DNA of 30,017 nucleotides, from the NCBI GenBank assembly GCA_045651205.1, contig JAZRSA010000007.1, positions 1 through 30,017 on the forward strand, in the 5' to 3' direction. The stretch comes from UMGS1649 sp045651205. GTDB lineage: Bacteria > Bacillota > Clostridia > TANB77 > CAG-465. The position numbers were made by a program, and so were the translations under genes. The notes under the pieces were generated by a model. It did not search any database, was not told the DNA's origin, and saw nothing but the letters and a program-made list of their open reading frames with translations. Positions 15,137 to 21,877 of this stretch are shown here, one piece after another; position 1 is the stretch's first letter; each line of letters opens with the position of its first letter.

Positions 15137-15162
15137 TTTGGTGTGAGGGATGAGTGAATAAC

Positions 15163-15330
15163 ATGCTAAACAAAATAAACATACTAAGAGAAAAGTTAGA
15201 TAGACAAATGTTAGAGAAAAGACCATATGGGGAAGTTTTGGAGACAAGCAGAGAGATAGACAGACTTTTAGTAGAATTTTATAAAAAAGAGATTCCTATT
15301 AAGGATGAAACTTTATTTTTGATCAAATAA
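15163..15330 (+). CDS. Spo0E-like aspartyl-phosphate phosphatase
   Basis: This 55-residue protein consists of two predicted helices joined by a short turn. The second helix carries SREIDRLLVEFYK (29-41), a close variant of the Spo0E-family SQELD signature followed by the hydrophobic face that docks on response regulators. Spo0E proteins dephosphorylate Spo0A-P and so delay sporulation. GAGGGATGAG at 15145-15154 supplies the ribosome binding site; ATG 15163 is used, with an in-frame GTG at 15154 possible. Its own sigma-A promoter and the Spo0A-box-like repeats upstream suggest negative feedback. Its 3' end overlaps the convergent gene at 15313 by 18 bases. Confidence 0.82.
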   Translation: MLNKINILREKLDRQMLEKRPYGEVLETSREIDRLLVEFYKKEIPIKDETLFLIK

Positions 15331-15630
15331 GATGATAGCTAGTATTATTACGATGCTATAATCTATTTGATTTTCTTTAAACATAAAAAACAATGTTATT
15401 AGAATTATTAAATCATCAATATTAATACTGATTCCAAATAATTCAACTCTGTCATTATTAATTGAAAAGACATTGTTTTTTAATGCTTCATTTTTATTTA
15501 TATTATTTGTTGGTTCATTTGTAATTTGTTCGTTTGGATAAGTTTCATAGATGTGATTAGAAGAGCACATATTATTCATATATGCTCTAGATTGATAATA
15601 AAAAGGGTTGTTGTAAAATGGGTAATACAT
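15313..15630 (-). CDS. Small membrane protein of sporulation-associated type
   Basis: The 105-residue protein has an N-terminus rich in Tyr, Asn and Pro (MYYPFYNNPF...), a linker, and a C-terminal pair of short hydrophobic segments: FGISINIDDLIILITLFFMF (65-84) and YSIVIILAIILF (91-102). The 'ElFGI.i..DDLIIi..LffL' pattern is shared by small uncharacterised Clostridia proteins usually found with sporulation genes; I recognise the pattern, not a named family. It begins two bases after the 139-residue gene, so they form one operon. The last 18 coding bases overlap the convergent Spo0E-like gene. Confidence 0.72.
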   Translation of the reverse strand: MYYPFYNNPFYYQSRAYMNNMCSSNHIYETYPNEQITNEPTNNINKNEALKNNVFSINNDRVELFGISINIDDLIILITLFFMFKENQIDYSIVIILAIILFDQK

Positions 15631-15632
15631 TT

Positions 15633-16052
15633 TTAATCACGATCCTTACCGTTAAAAATATTAAAAGCTTTCATAACGCCTAAAAGAGAGATGTAGGTAT
15701 CTATATTCTTTTGTCTATTTTCTCTTAAGAATGGTTTTAATGAGGAAAGCAAATTTTGTCTTGGATCAGGAGTGCTCATACCACTTAATATGTTTTGGAA
15801 ATTCATAATAGAACTCAAGTCTAAACTTCCTAAAGAACTAAGAGGTGTTGAGGTAGAATTAGCAGTAGTTGTTTTGTTTGGGTTTAACATTCCTATTATT
15901 TTAGAGATATCCAAGTTATTAAAATCTGGATTGTTTGTGTTTTGAATAGTTTGTTCTTCTTGAGTGTTTTCGTTTAATTTACTTTGGATTGAGTTAACAA
16001 TGTCTAAGATTGGATTTGAGGAGTCGTTAGGTATTTCGTTAGGAGTATTCAT
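15633..16052 (-). CDS. Hypothetical low-complexity protein with DPR..LLxxLKPFLxxxRQ tail
   Basis: In this 139-residue protein the first 90 residues are Asn/Ser/Thr-rich and probably disordered, with two amphipathic segments (15-26 and 46-57). The conserved-looking part is DPRQNLLSSLKPFLRENRQ (96-114) followed by a hydrophobic helix ending in MKAFNIF. This 'LL..LKPFL...RQ.KID' block recurs in uncharacterised small proteins of spore-forming Clostridia, next to proteins like the one at 15313. No enzyme motif is visible. Middle gene of a three-gene minus-strand cluster. Confidence 0.7.
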   Translation of the reverse strand: MNTPNEIPNDSSNPILDIVNSIQSKLNENTQEEQTIQNTNNPDFNNLDISKIIGMLNPNKTTTANSTSTPLSSLGSLDLSSIMNFQNILSGMSTPDPRQNLLSSLKPFLRENRQKNIDTYISLLGVMKAFNIFNGKDRD

Positions 16053-16223
16053 TTAATTATTATTTTGGTTTTGTTGGGAATTGTTGTTCATACCCAACAT
16101 TCTTACTAGGTTGTTTAAATCATCTTTAGACATGTTTTTTACGATGTTAGAAACTTGTTCTAGTTTTTCTTTGTCTACACCAGCTAGCATGTTTAACAAA
16201 TTGGAATTTAAAAGATTATTCAC
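16053..16223 (-). CDS. 56-residue helical protein, GTG start, head of small-gene cluster
   Basis: This short frame encodes a 56-residue protein beginning GTG. A strong AAGGAG lies eight bases upstream; the ATG between them is followed at once by a stop and can be excluded. The body is helical (KEKLEQVSNIVKNMSKDDLN, 18-37) with a Gln/Asn-rich tail. The stop codon abuts the ATG of the 139-residue gene, so the three genes are translationally coupled. A possible mother-cell sigma promoter lies upstream. The function is unknown; the Gly-Val-Asp-Lys-Glu-Lys-Leu helix resembles the N-terminal helices of its neighbour, which might mean interaction. Confidence 0.65.
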   Translation of the reverse strand: MNNLLNSNLLNMLAGVDKEKLEQVSNIVKNMSKDDLNNLVRMLGMNNNSQQNQNNN

Positions 16224-16252
16224 AAAATCATCTCCTTATATCTATTTATTAA

Positions 16253-16279
16253 AGTATATGCAGAAGAAACAAAAAAGTG
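16253..16279 (-). promoter_or_regulatory. Candidate SigK/SigE-type sporulation promoter
   Basis: On the minus strand CATATACT (complement of 16253-16260) fits the CATAnnnT -10 of mother-cell sigma factors. It is preceded after 16 bases by CAC (complement of 16277-16279), matching the AC -35 of SigK. No good sigma-A alternative is seen upstream of this small-gene cluster. Confidence 0.4.
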
Positions 16280-16324
16280 ACGATGTATAAACAAAAACTA
16301 TGTGAAGCAATGTAATTTGAAGTA

Positions 16325-16353
16325 TTGCAAGCCAAAAGCATATGTAGTATAAT
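16325..16353 (+). promoter_or_regulatory. Promoter of the 16374-18884 operon
   Basis: TTGCAA (16325-16330), 17-base spacer, TATAAT (16348-16353), leaving a very short leader before the AGGAGAGG ribosome binding site. Confidence 0.8.
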
Positions 16354-16373
16354 GACCACAGGAGAGGATGATT

Positions 16374-16613
16374 ATGCCTAAGTTAAAAGAAGTTCCGAAT
16401 GCGAAAGCAAAATTAATAGGAATGATCGTGTCTATAGTATTAATGGTTTTTACAGTAACTCAAACATATTATTTGGCGATGTTTACATTTGGACGTGAAA
16501 TATCTGAAGATAAAATGGCTGTATACAAATGGGTGGTAAAACTTGTTAATTACGACGAAAACGAAGAGACAAAAGAAGAAATGGAGCAAGTTGCCGATGA
16601 AAGAGCAGAGTAG
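16374..16613 (+). CDS. Small single-pass membrane protein, unknown
   Basis: The 79-residue protein starts with a basic segment (MPKLKEVPNAKAK), followed by a membrane helix at about 13-35 (LIGMIVSIVLMVFTVTQTYY) and an acidic C-terminal helix (NYDENEETKEEMEQV). The start is set at the second ATG because AGGAGAGG (16360-16367) is correctly spaced from it and too close to the ATG at 16368. First gene of an operon with ylbF 9 bases downstream. I do not recognise a family. Confidence 0.7.
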   Translation: MPKLKEVPNAKAKLIGMIVSIVLMVFTVTQTYYLAMFTFGREISEDKMAVYKWVVKLVNYDENEETKEEMEQVADERAE

Positions 16614-16622
16614 GAGGTTATT

Positions 16623-16961
16623 ATGAATTTTTACGATAAAGTACATGAACTAGTGAGAAATTTTAAAGAAACAGAAGAATACAAAAAATATATGGATTTA
16701 AAGAAAAGAGTCAAAGAAGATGCTGTTTTAAAAGAAAAGATTGATACATTTAGAAATAAACAAATGGAGTATCAAAAACAATATATTAATGGAACTCCTA
16801 TGTCTGATCAAAGCAAAGAAGAAATGCAACAATTATATTCTTTAATTATACAAAGCGAACTTGGCGCTGAATTCTTTCAAGCAGAAATTCGCCTAAATGT
16901 ATTATTAGCAGATATGCAAAAAATAATAAATGATGGAATGAAGGATATAATAGAGTTTTAA
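16623..16961 (+). CDS. ylbF: YlbF/YmcA-family regulator
   Basis: The 112-residue all-helical protein has the Com_YlbF pattern: an N-terminal helix NFYDKVHELVRNFKETEEYK (2-21), a central KEKIDTFRNKQMEYQK (37-52) and a C-terminal SELGAEFFQAEIRLNVLLADM (split at 80-100) with the small residues that pack the helical bundle. In Bacillus, YlbF, YmcA and YaaT form a complex that speeds Spo0A phosphorylation and binds RNase Y; whether that partner set exists here is not visible. TAGGAGG precedes the ATG. Its closeness to the Spo0E-like gene links both to the Spo0A pathway. Confidence 0.9.
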   Translation: MNFYDKVHELVRNFKETEEYKKYMDLKKRVKEDAVLKEKIDTFRNKQMEYQKQYINGTPMSDQSKEEMQQLYSLIIQSELGAEFFQAEIRLNVLLADMQKIINDGMKDIIEF

Positions 16962-16963
16962 TT

Positions 16964-17536
16964 ATGAATTTATCATTTCAAGTACAAAACATGTTAAAGT
17001 TACTAAAGAGTAGCAAAACAAAAGTTGAAATAAGTAGCGGTGTAAAGGATGAGAAGTATAGTTTTATATCGGATACTATATATATATCTTCGACGGTTAA
17101 AAGTAAACAAAAAGGATTAGAAGATGCTAATCCTTTTTGTCTTAAATTAGTATCGATGTATAAATCATATTTTAGTTCTAAGCAATCCAACTTGTTGCAT
17201 TTTATGTTATTGATGTTAACCAACATTAGTTTGATAATGTTTGGAATGACAATATTATTTAGGATAATTTTAGGAAAATCTAGAGGCGTATGTCTTTTAA
17301 CTGCGTTAGTTATATTATTATCTTTAGGATTGCAATTATTTATGGATAATAATGCATATAAAAGAGCGAGTGTTTATATAAAAAAGAACATTTCTAAAAT
17401 AGGTGATGAGGATATTACCAAGGAAAATGTGAATAATGTGGAAAACCTTATAAAGAAAAATAGATTAAAGTTGATAATAAACAAGGAATTATACAGAATA
17501 ATATTATTGGTGATACTACTGTTGCTAATAATATAA
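16964..17536 (+). CDS. Membrane protein resembling a degenerate YugP-like metalloprotease
   Basis: The 190-residue protein has a short soluble N-terminal part (about 1-77), two membrane segments (about 78-103 and 108-128), a cytosolic helix pair (130-173) and a C-terminal membrane segment (176-190). The layout, including DTIYISS (37-43) and DNNAYKRASVYIKKN (128-142) before a last TM, resembles the Zn-peptidase family YugP (PF04298), but the HEXXH zinc motif and the DhYDP segment are missing. It starts two bases after ylbF and so is co-translated. Similarity is weak and judged by eye; 'unknown membrane protein' is the safe reading. Confidence 0.6.
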   Translation: MNLSFQVQNMLKLLKSSKTKVEISSGVKDEKYSFISDTIYISSTVKSKQKGLEDANPFCLKLVSMYKSYFSSKQSNLLHFMLLMLTNISLIMFGMTILFRIILGKSRGVCLLTALVILLSLGLQLFMDNNAYKRASVYIKKNISKIGDEDITKENVNNVENLIKKNRLKLIINKELYRIILLVILLLLII

Positions 17537-17551
17537 ATAAGAGAGGAATAT

Positions 17552-18409
17552 ATGATATTTACAAATAGATTTTATTATTTTCATTTGAATAGATATGAAA
17601 AGAAAATATATAGAAAATTTGAAAGAAATAAATGGCGTATGAAAAATGGTAAGGCCAAAATAGAATTTTCGTATGCGTTTTCGTGGTTGTTGAAGTGGAA
17701 GAGTGGAACGGAAAAAATAGACAATTATTATGCAGAGGCAATAAGGGCTTATCTTTATGATAATCCAGATGTATTTTATATAGACCAAAATAAAATGTAT
17801 ATAAATACTTTATCTAGACATAGAGGTGTGAGAAAAAGAACAAAAACATATATGGATCCTGGAGCAAACGGAACATATTATGTTCATGGATATAAGAATA
17901 GATTTCAAATAGGTATTATTGAAGGTAAAATGAAAAAAGTTGTACGCAAACTTAAAAAAATGACAAGAGGAATGTCTAGCTATGATAAAGTAAAGGCTGT
18001 TCATGATTATTTGGTTGAAACTTGTAGATATGATGTGGAGTTTGCGAATCCGGATATGTTTAATATACGCGGTGCGTTAATAGATGGAGTGTGTGTTTGT
18101 GCTGGATATGCTAGGGCTCTAAAATATATATTAGATAGAATGAATATTAAATGTATATGTATAATAGGAAGAGGCGGCGACGTATTAGAAAGAGCAGAAG
18201 GCCATGCGTGGAACTATGTTAAATTGGATGGAGAATGGTATGCTGTAGATGTTACTTGGGATGACCCGGTTGGTGCGGAGGAACAAATAAGATATGACTA
18301 TTTTTTAATGGGAAGTAAGCAAATAACAAAAGATCATTTACCTTCTGAGACATACGATTATCCAGAACTTGCTGGAGATAAAAGAGATAAGGTTTGTTAT
18401 AAACTGTAA
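17552..18409 (+). CDS. Transglutaminase-like cysteine-protease-fold protein
   Basis: In this 285-residue protein the C-terminal half is a transglutaminase-like domain with an intact Cys-His-Asp triad: GVCVCAGYARAL (179-190, Cys183 the probable nucleophile), EGHAWNYVKLDG (216-227, His218) and WYAVDVTWDDP (229-239, Asp233). The 'VHDYLV' motif (150-155) marks the start of the domain. Bacterial members are often peptidases or amidases rather than cross-linking enzymes. There is no signal peptide or membrane helix, so it is probably cytoplasmic. The N-terminal 140 residues are basic, with the family's 'NPDVFYI' segment (71-77). GAGAGG lies upstream; the operon position before tadA does not reveal the substrate. 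Confidence 0.87.
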   Translation: MIFTNRFYYFHLNRYEKKIYRKFERNKWRMKNGKAKIEFSYAFSWLLKWKSGTEKIDNYYAEAIRAYLYDNPDVFYIDQNKMYINTLSRHRGVRKRTKTYMDPGANGTYYVHGYKNRFQIGIIEGKMKKVVRKLKKMTRGMSSYDKVKAVHDYLVETCRYDVEFANPDMFNIRGALIDGVCVCAGYARALKYILDRMNIKCICIIGRGGDVLERAEGHAWNYVKLDGEWYAVDVTWDDPVGAEEQIRYDYFLMGSKQITKDHLPSETYDYPELAGDKRDKVCYKL

Positions 18410-18419
18410 TGGTGGTAAT

Positions 18420-18884
18420 ATGCAAAAAGAAAAATATATGAGAGAAGCTTTAAAAGAAGCGAAAAAAGCTCTTTTAAAAGATGAAGTGCCAATCGGTGCT
18501 GTTATAGTTAAAGAAGATAAAATAATAGCAAGAGGGCATAATCTTAGAGAAACTAGAATGAATAGTTTAAAGCATGCTGAAATTGTTGCTATAGATAAAG
18601 CGTGTAAAAAGCTAAATAATTTTAGGTTAGAAGATTGTGAACTGTATGTAACGCTTGAACCTTGTTTAATGTGTTCGGGTGCGATAGTTCAATCCAGAAT
18701 AAAGAAGGTGTGCTTTGGTGCTAGTGATGAAAAATATGGTGCTGTTACAAGTGTAGCAAATGCCTTTGAAATAAAATCCAACCATAAAGTAGAATTTGAA
18801 CAAGGAATATTAAAAGAGGAATGCGAAAGGATAATAAAAGATTTTTTCAAAGAATTAAGAGATAGAAAGAAAACAGCTAGGTAA
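18420..18884 (+). CDS. tadA: tRNA-specific adenosine deaminase
   Basis: TadA deaminates A34 to inosine in tRNA-Arg(ACG), allowing it to read CGU/CGC/CGA. The 154-residue length is typical. Zinc and catalytic motifs are complete: KHAEIVAI (51-58, His52 ligand, Glu54 proton shuttle) and TLEPCLMCSGAI (78-89, Cys82 and Cys85 ligands). The start at the ATG after GGTGG was chosen over a 17-codon upstream extension that would overlap the previous gene by 41 bases. The substrate gene, tRNA-Arg(ACG), lies at 20098-20174. Last gene of its operon. Confidence 0.95.
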   Translation: MQKEKYMREALKEAKKALLKDEVPIGAVIVKEDKIIARGHNLRETRMNSLKHAEIVAIDKACKKLNNFRLEDCELYVTLEPCLMCSGAIVQSRIKKVCFGASDEKYGAVTSVANAFEIKSNHKVEFEQGILKEECERIIKDFFKELRDRKKTAR

Positions 18885-18900
18885 AACCTAGCTGTTTTTT
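18871..18900 (+). terminator. Bidirectional terminator, tadA and ATP-grasp genes
   Basis: 11-bp stem AAACAGCTAGG/CCTAGCTGTTT with a TAAAA loop that contains the tadA stop codon, and U-rich flanks in both directions. Confidence 0.88.
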
Positions 18901-19906
18901 AACCGAATATTATTTTTTCAAATTCTTGTCTCATTCCAGTTCCATCTTCGTTCATATGTATTTTAGATTGGTAAATATCGTGCCCAGGGAATGGATTGGC
19001 TTCAACTACAAGTGGTCCGTTTCCTGTTATGGCAATATCCCAACCAACATATCCAACTTGCGGAATTTCTTTGCACATTTCTTTTACATAGTTTATAGCA
19101 TCTTCAAACATTGGAATTTTGAAACCAATAAGTTTTGTGTTTGTATATGGGTGCTCTTCGTATATGTTTCCTTTTTTATCTACAGCTGGTTTAACAATAG
19201 TTCCATCAGGCTCTATTGTTGTAAATAGTCCGCCGTGATTAAAGTTATCTACAACATTTCCACTGTTTCCCATACGAATACTTCTAAACATTATATGTGT
19301 ATTTCCGTCTTTAGTAACAGAAACAATTCTTAATGTATTAACTGCGGTAGGATAAATCTTAGACATTTCTGGATGTTGAATAATATAATCTTCAAGTAGT
19401 AATTGCTTGTTTTCTATTAGCGAATCGTATAACTCTTTAAGATTTGTATTATCTTCAATAACTACTTTAATTATATTTCTACCACATGCAAGATCTACTG
19501 GTTTTGCAATAAAGTTCTTTTTGGATTTAGCATAGCTTTCAAATTCTTCGTAAGAAGCTTTGTTTAAATCCAACCAATCTCTTTTTAAGAATTTATTAAA
19601 CTTCTCGTTAAATTGTAACTTGTTGTCTAATAAATCTGTGTAGTTTTTATCGTTTAGAGTTTGTACAAAACGGTTGTTGATACCGCGAGTTATCATTGTT
19701 TCTCTTTGGGCTTTGCTTAGGTTGTAGAAACAGAATACTTCATAATCTACATATCCAGCCATATATTTGTACCCGCAATAGATAATATCAAAAAGGATAA
19801 CAATAGATGGTTTCTTTGCTATCTTGCTAACTCTTTTGGCTGTCTTAAACATAGCCTTAAAGTCCATTTCAAAAACTCTTTTAATTAAATATTTTATTTT
19901 TCTCAT
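18899..19906 (-). CDS. ATP-grasp protein, sugar-transfer-associated type
   Basis: The 335-residue protein looks like the ATP-grasp branch often annotated 'sugar-transfer associated' (PF14397). It shows an ATP-binding Lys in NFIAKPVDLACGRN (131-144), LLLEDYIIQHPEM (169-181) and metal/ATP ligands in GYVGWDIAITGNGPLVVEAN (285-304), including Asp290, Glu302 and Asn304. ATP-grasp enzymes form acyl-phosphate intermediates to join a carboxylate to an amine or thiol; relatives sit in capsule and exopolysaccharide loci, so attachment of an amino acid to a surface sugar is possible. The start is the ATG preceded by CGAGG; the longer frame runs into the tRNA-Arg gene. Read-through from that tRNA promoter may drive it. 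Confidence 0.83.
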   Translation of the reverse strand: MRKIKYLIKRVFEMDFKAMFKTAKRVSKIAKKPSIVILFDIIYCGYKYMAGYVDYEVFCFYNLSKAQRETMITRGINNRFVQTLNDKNYTDLLDNKLQFNEKFNKFLKRDWLDLNKASYEEFESYAKSKKNFIAKPVDLACGRNIIKVVIEDNTNLKELYDSLIENKQLLLEDYIIQHPEMSKIYPTAVNTLRIVSVTKDGNTHIMFRSIRMGNSGNVVDNFNHGGLFTTIEPDGTIVKPAVDKKGNIYEEHPYTNTKLIGFKIPMFEDAINYVKEMCKEIPQVGYVGWDIAITGNGPLVVEANPFPGHDIYQSKIHMNEDGTGMRQEFEKIIFG

Positions 19907-19932
19907 AATATACCTCGTAATCACAAATGTGA

Positions 19933-20008
19933 TGGTGCTCCCGAGACGAATCGAACGTCCGACCAACAACTTAGGAGGTTGCTGCTCTATCCACTGAGCT
20001 ACGGAAGC
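19933..20008 (-). tRNA. tRNA-Arg (anticodon CCU)
   Basis: Acceptor GCTTCCG pairs with CGGGAGC (one G-U), CCA is encoded, the D-arm is GCTC...GAGC, and the anticodon loop CTCCTAA gives CCU, reading AGG. 76 nt, minus strand. Confidence 0.95.
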
Positions 20009-20020
20009 AAGTTTAAGCTA

Positions 20021-20049
20021 ATTATACTTAAGTTTTATGCTATTTTCAA
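20021..20049 (-). promoter_or_regulatory. Promoter of tRNA-Arg(CCU)
   Basis: On the minus strand TTGAAA (complement of 20044-20049), 17-base spacer, TATAAT (complement of 20021-20026). Confidence 0.82.
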
Positions 20050-20057
20050 TATTTTAT

Positions 20058-20086
20058 TTGCTTTTTTATTTATTCTGTTGTATAAT
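20058..20086 (+). promoter_or_regulatory. Promoter of tRNA-Arg(ACG)
   Basis: TTGCTT (20058-20063), 17-base spacer, TATAAT (20081-20086). It lies back to back with the tRNA-Arg(CCU) promoter, eight bases apart. Confidence 0.8.
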
Positions 20087-20097
20087 AACTTTCGTCA

Positions 20098-20174
20098 GTA
20101 CCAATAGCTCAACTGGATAGAGCATCAGACTACGAATCTGAAGGTTGGGGGTTCGAGTCCCTTTTGGTACACCA
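20098..20174 (+). tRNA. tRNA-Arg (anticodon ACG)
   Basis: Acceptor GTACCAA/TTGGTAC is perfect, CCA is encoded (20172-20174), the T-loop is TTCGAGT, and the anticodon stem-loop CAGACTACGAATCTG gives ACG. This is the substrate of TadA, whose gene ends 1.2 kb upstream. Confidence 0.96.
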
Positions 20175-20202
20175 AAAAAGAGCGGATTAACCGCTCTTTT
20201 TT
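20174..20202 (+). terminator. Bidirectional terminator after tRNA-Arg(ACG)
   Basis: AAAAAAGAGCGG/CCGCTCTTTTTT with an ATTAA loop: a 6-bp GC-rich core flanked by A6/T6, so it works on both strands. The loop includes the stop codon of the convergent gene. Confidence 0.9.
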
Positions 20203-20804
20203 ATTTTATTAAAATATTTCCAATCACATTCTCGCTTTAAGAAATCATTTAGCTGTTTAGAGATATAGTCTAAATCAGTGTCGGAAAATACGATATATAC
20301 TATTTCTCTTGTTGCATCGGATTTGCCTATAAAATACAATTGTTTTGGATAGGTTAGATTATAATGTTCTAGCGAAAGTGTTCTAAAAACATATCCGCCT
20401 GTTATAAAGCTTGGAAATATTTCGGGCAACTCTGTATATTCTTGGGTTATAAAGTCAGTTTGATATGTATATTTTGTTTCTAAAATTTCTTTTTGCTTTT
20501 GATATTCGTTTAGTTCATATTGTACGTTTAGTATATATACTTCTTTATCCATAAAAAGCATACGATGTATATATTCTTCGGTTGTTATTTTAGTATAGTT
20601 CCCAATCTCTTCGGTTGTTGGCATAATTTCATCTTGTTTAGCAAAAATGTCGTATGCTTCGGTTGAAAATGAACGAAATTTCCCCATTCCGCAGTCTTTG
20701 CCAACTTTATACAAATATAGAAAAATGGAAAATATGAAAATACATGAAATAATAAACAGAATCCACATAGTTGTTGTTAATACTTTTTTTAATGATGTTT
20801 TCAT
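20187..20804 (-). CDS. Membrane-anchored protein of unknown function
   Basis: The 205-residue protein has a basic N-terminus followed by one membrane segment (about 10-33, WILFIISCIFIFSIFLYLYK) and a mostly soluble extracytoplasmic domain. No catalytic motif or known family is visible. The start at ATG 20804 follows AAGGAGAAATTT; the seven-codon longer frame runs into the stop of the upstream phosphatase gene, from which it is separated by 10 bases, so the two are co-transcribed and probably functionally linked. Confidence 0.75.
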   Translation of the reverse strand: MKTSLKKVLTTTMWILFIISCIFIFSIFLYLYKVGKDCGMGKFRSFSTEAYDIFAKQDEIMPTTEEIGNYTKITTEEYIHRMLFMDKEVYILNVQYELNEYQKQKEILETKYTYQTDFITQEYTELPEIFPSFITGGYVFRTLSLEHYNLTYPKQLYFIGKSDATREIVYIVFSDTDLDYISKQLNDFLKRECDWKYFNKIKKSG

Positions 20805-20814
20805 AAATTTCTCC

Positions 20815-21534
20815 TTACACCACAAAATTTTCTAAAAACTTATCTTTAATCTTATTCAATGTTTTTTCGCTTAAACCACAGCTCAATAGATAGTTTTCGT
20901 ATGTTCCATATGTTTCTTTTAATCTCATAATTAACGTTCTAATATATTTGGCGTCAGATTTTTGTACGCTTTCTGCATATGTATCTAAGAAAGTAGAACC
21001 TGAAATATATGTTTCTGTTACTTGGTAGTTTGCTATTATATCTAAATCATCTACGCCACATAAGCCTAATAATAATGCTGCTACAGTACCTGTTCTATCT
21101 TTGCCTGCGGTACAATGAAATAGTACGCCGCCTTTTGCTTCTGCAAATACGGTAAATATTTGTTTTACTTTTTCTTTGTTGTTTAGCATAAATTTATATG
21201 CTTCGCCGAAATCAAAATTTGGTTCTAATTCATGTGCTTTAGAATAATCTTCGCTTTCCTTATTAGATAGTGGAAGATAGTAGAATTTGAAATAGTCTCC
21301 ATCTATGTTATCATCACTAACAAATGTTGCTTGTATTTTAGTAACACCTCTAAGGTCTATAACATCTGTAATTCCGTATTTTTTTAAGAATTCGTTATCT
21401 TCTTTTGTTAAGTCTGTTAGCCTGCTGCTTCTAACAAATGTCTTAAATTTGGTAATCTTATTGTCTTTTGTACAATATCCTCCTAAATCTCTTGCGTTTT
21501 TAACATATTTAAGTGGTAATCTTATACAGTTCAT
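20815..21534 (-). CDS. Tyrosine-phosphatase-like protein (Y_phosphatase3 family)
   Basis: The 239-residue protein has NARDLGGY (13-20) near the N-terminus, which is diagnostic of the PF13350 lipid/protein phosphatase group, and a complete CX5R loop FHCTAGKDRTGT (139-150) with Cys141 nucleophile and Arg147. FVRSSRLTDL (33-42) and DVIDLRG (57-63) are further family landmarks. Relatives dephosphorylate phosphotyrosine or phosphoinositides; a bacterial substrate is not predictable. There is no signal peptide. Preceded by AAAGGAGGTA. It is transcribed divergently from rpoB and leads a two-gene unit with the membrane protein at 20187. Confidence 0.9.
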   Translation of the reverse strand: MNCIRLPLKYVKNARDLGGYCTKDNKITKFKTFVRSSRLTDLTKEDNEFLKKYGITDVIDLRGVTKIQATFVSDDNIDGDYFKFYYLPLSNKESEDYSKAHELEPNFDFGEAYKFMLNNKEKVKQIFTVFAEAKGGVLFHCTAGKDRTGTVAALLLGLCGVDDLDIIANYQVTETYISGSTFLDTYAESVQKSDAKYIRTLIMRLKETYGTYENYLLSCGLSEKTLNKIKDKFLENFVV

Positions 21535-21558
21535 AAATACCTCCTTTAACTTTATGTT

Positions 21559-21587
21559 ATTATACTATGGTTTGCCTAAAAATTAAA
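21559..21587 (-). promoter_or_regulatory. Candidate promoter of the phosphatase gene
   Basis: On the minus strand TATAAT (complement of 21559-21564) with a weak TTTAAT -35 (complement of 21582-21587), 17 bases apart. Confidence 0.5.
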
Positions 21588-21635
21588 GAGAAAATAATAG
21601 AATAGAAAAATAATTAGAAAGTTCTTAAGAATGGC

Positions 21636-21664
21636 TTGAATTAAAGTAAAAAACGATATATAAT
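21636..21664 (+). promoter_or_regulatory. rpoBC distal promoter
   Basis: TTGAAT (21636-21641), 17-base spacer, TATAAT (21659-21664), about 100 bases upstream of the second promoter. A much weaker third possibility (TTGACG at 21696) lies between them. Confidence 0.6.
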
Positions 21665-21737
21665 TCAAATTAGATGTTAAGTTCGTATATTAAGCTTGAC
21701 GGTAGTGGAAAAATGTGCTTAAAATAACATTTTTTCG

Positions 21738-21766
21738 TTGACAAACAATAATTTGTGTGATAAAAT
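21738..21766 (+). promoter_or_regulatory. rpoBC proximal promoter
   Basis: TTGACA (21738-21743), 17-base spacer, TAAAAT (21761-21766). The transcript would start near 21773 with a leader of about 198 bases. Confidence 0.78.
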
Positions 21767-21877
21767 ATACGAAATGTTTATCGTAACATTCGAAAAACTA
21801 TGTAAACTAAAGTGTTTAAGGATGGTACAATTGTTGAAAAAAATATTTGTAACGGAGTAAAAGTAAATATGTTTGAA

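Noticed and set aside
14905..15247. Minus-strand open frames of 65 and 68 codons across the ncRNA terminator and the Spo0E-like gene
   Set aside because: They have no ribosome binding site or family resemblance, and they cross a strong terminator, Spo0A-like sites and a promoter read from the other strand.
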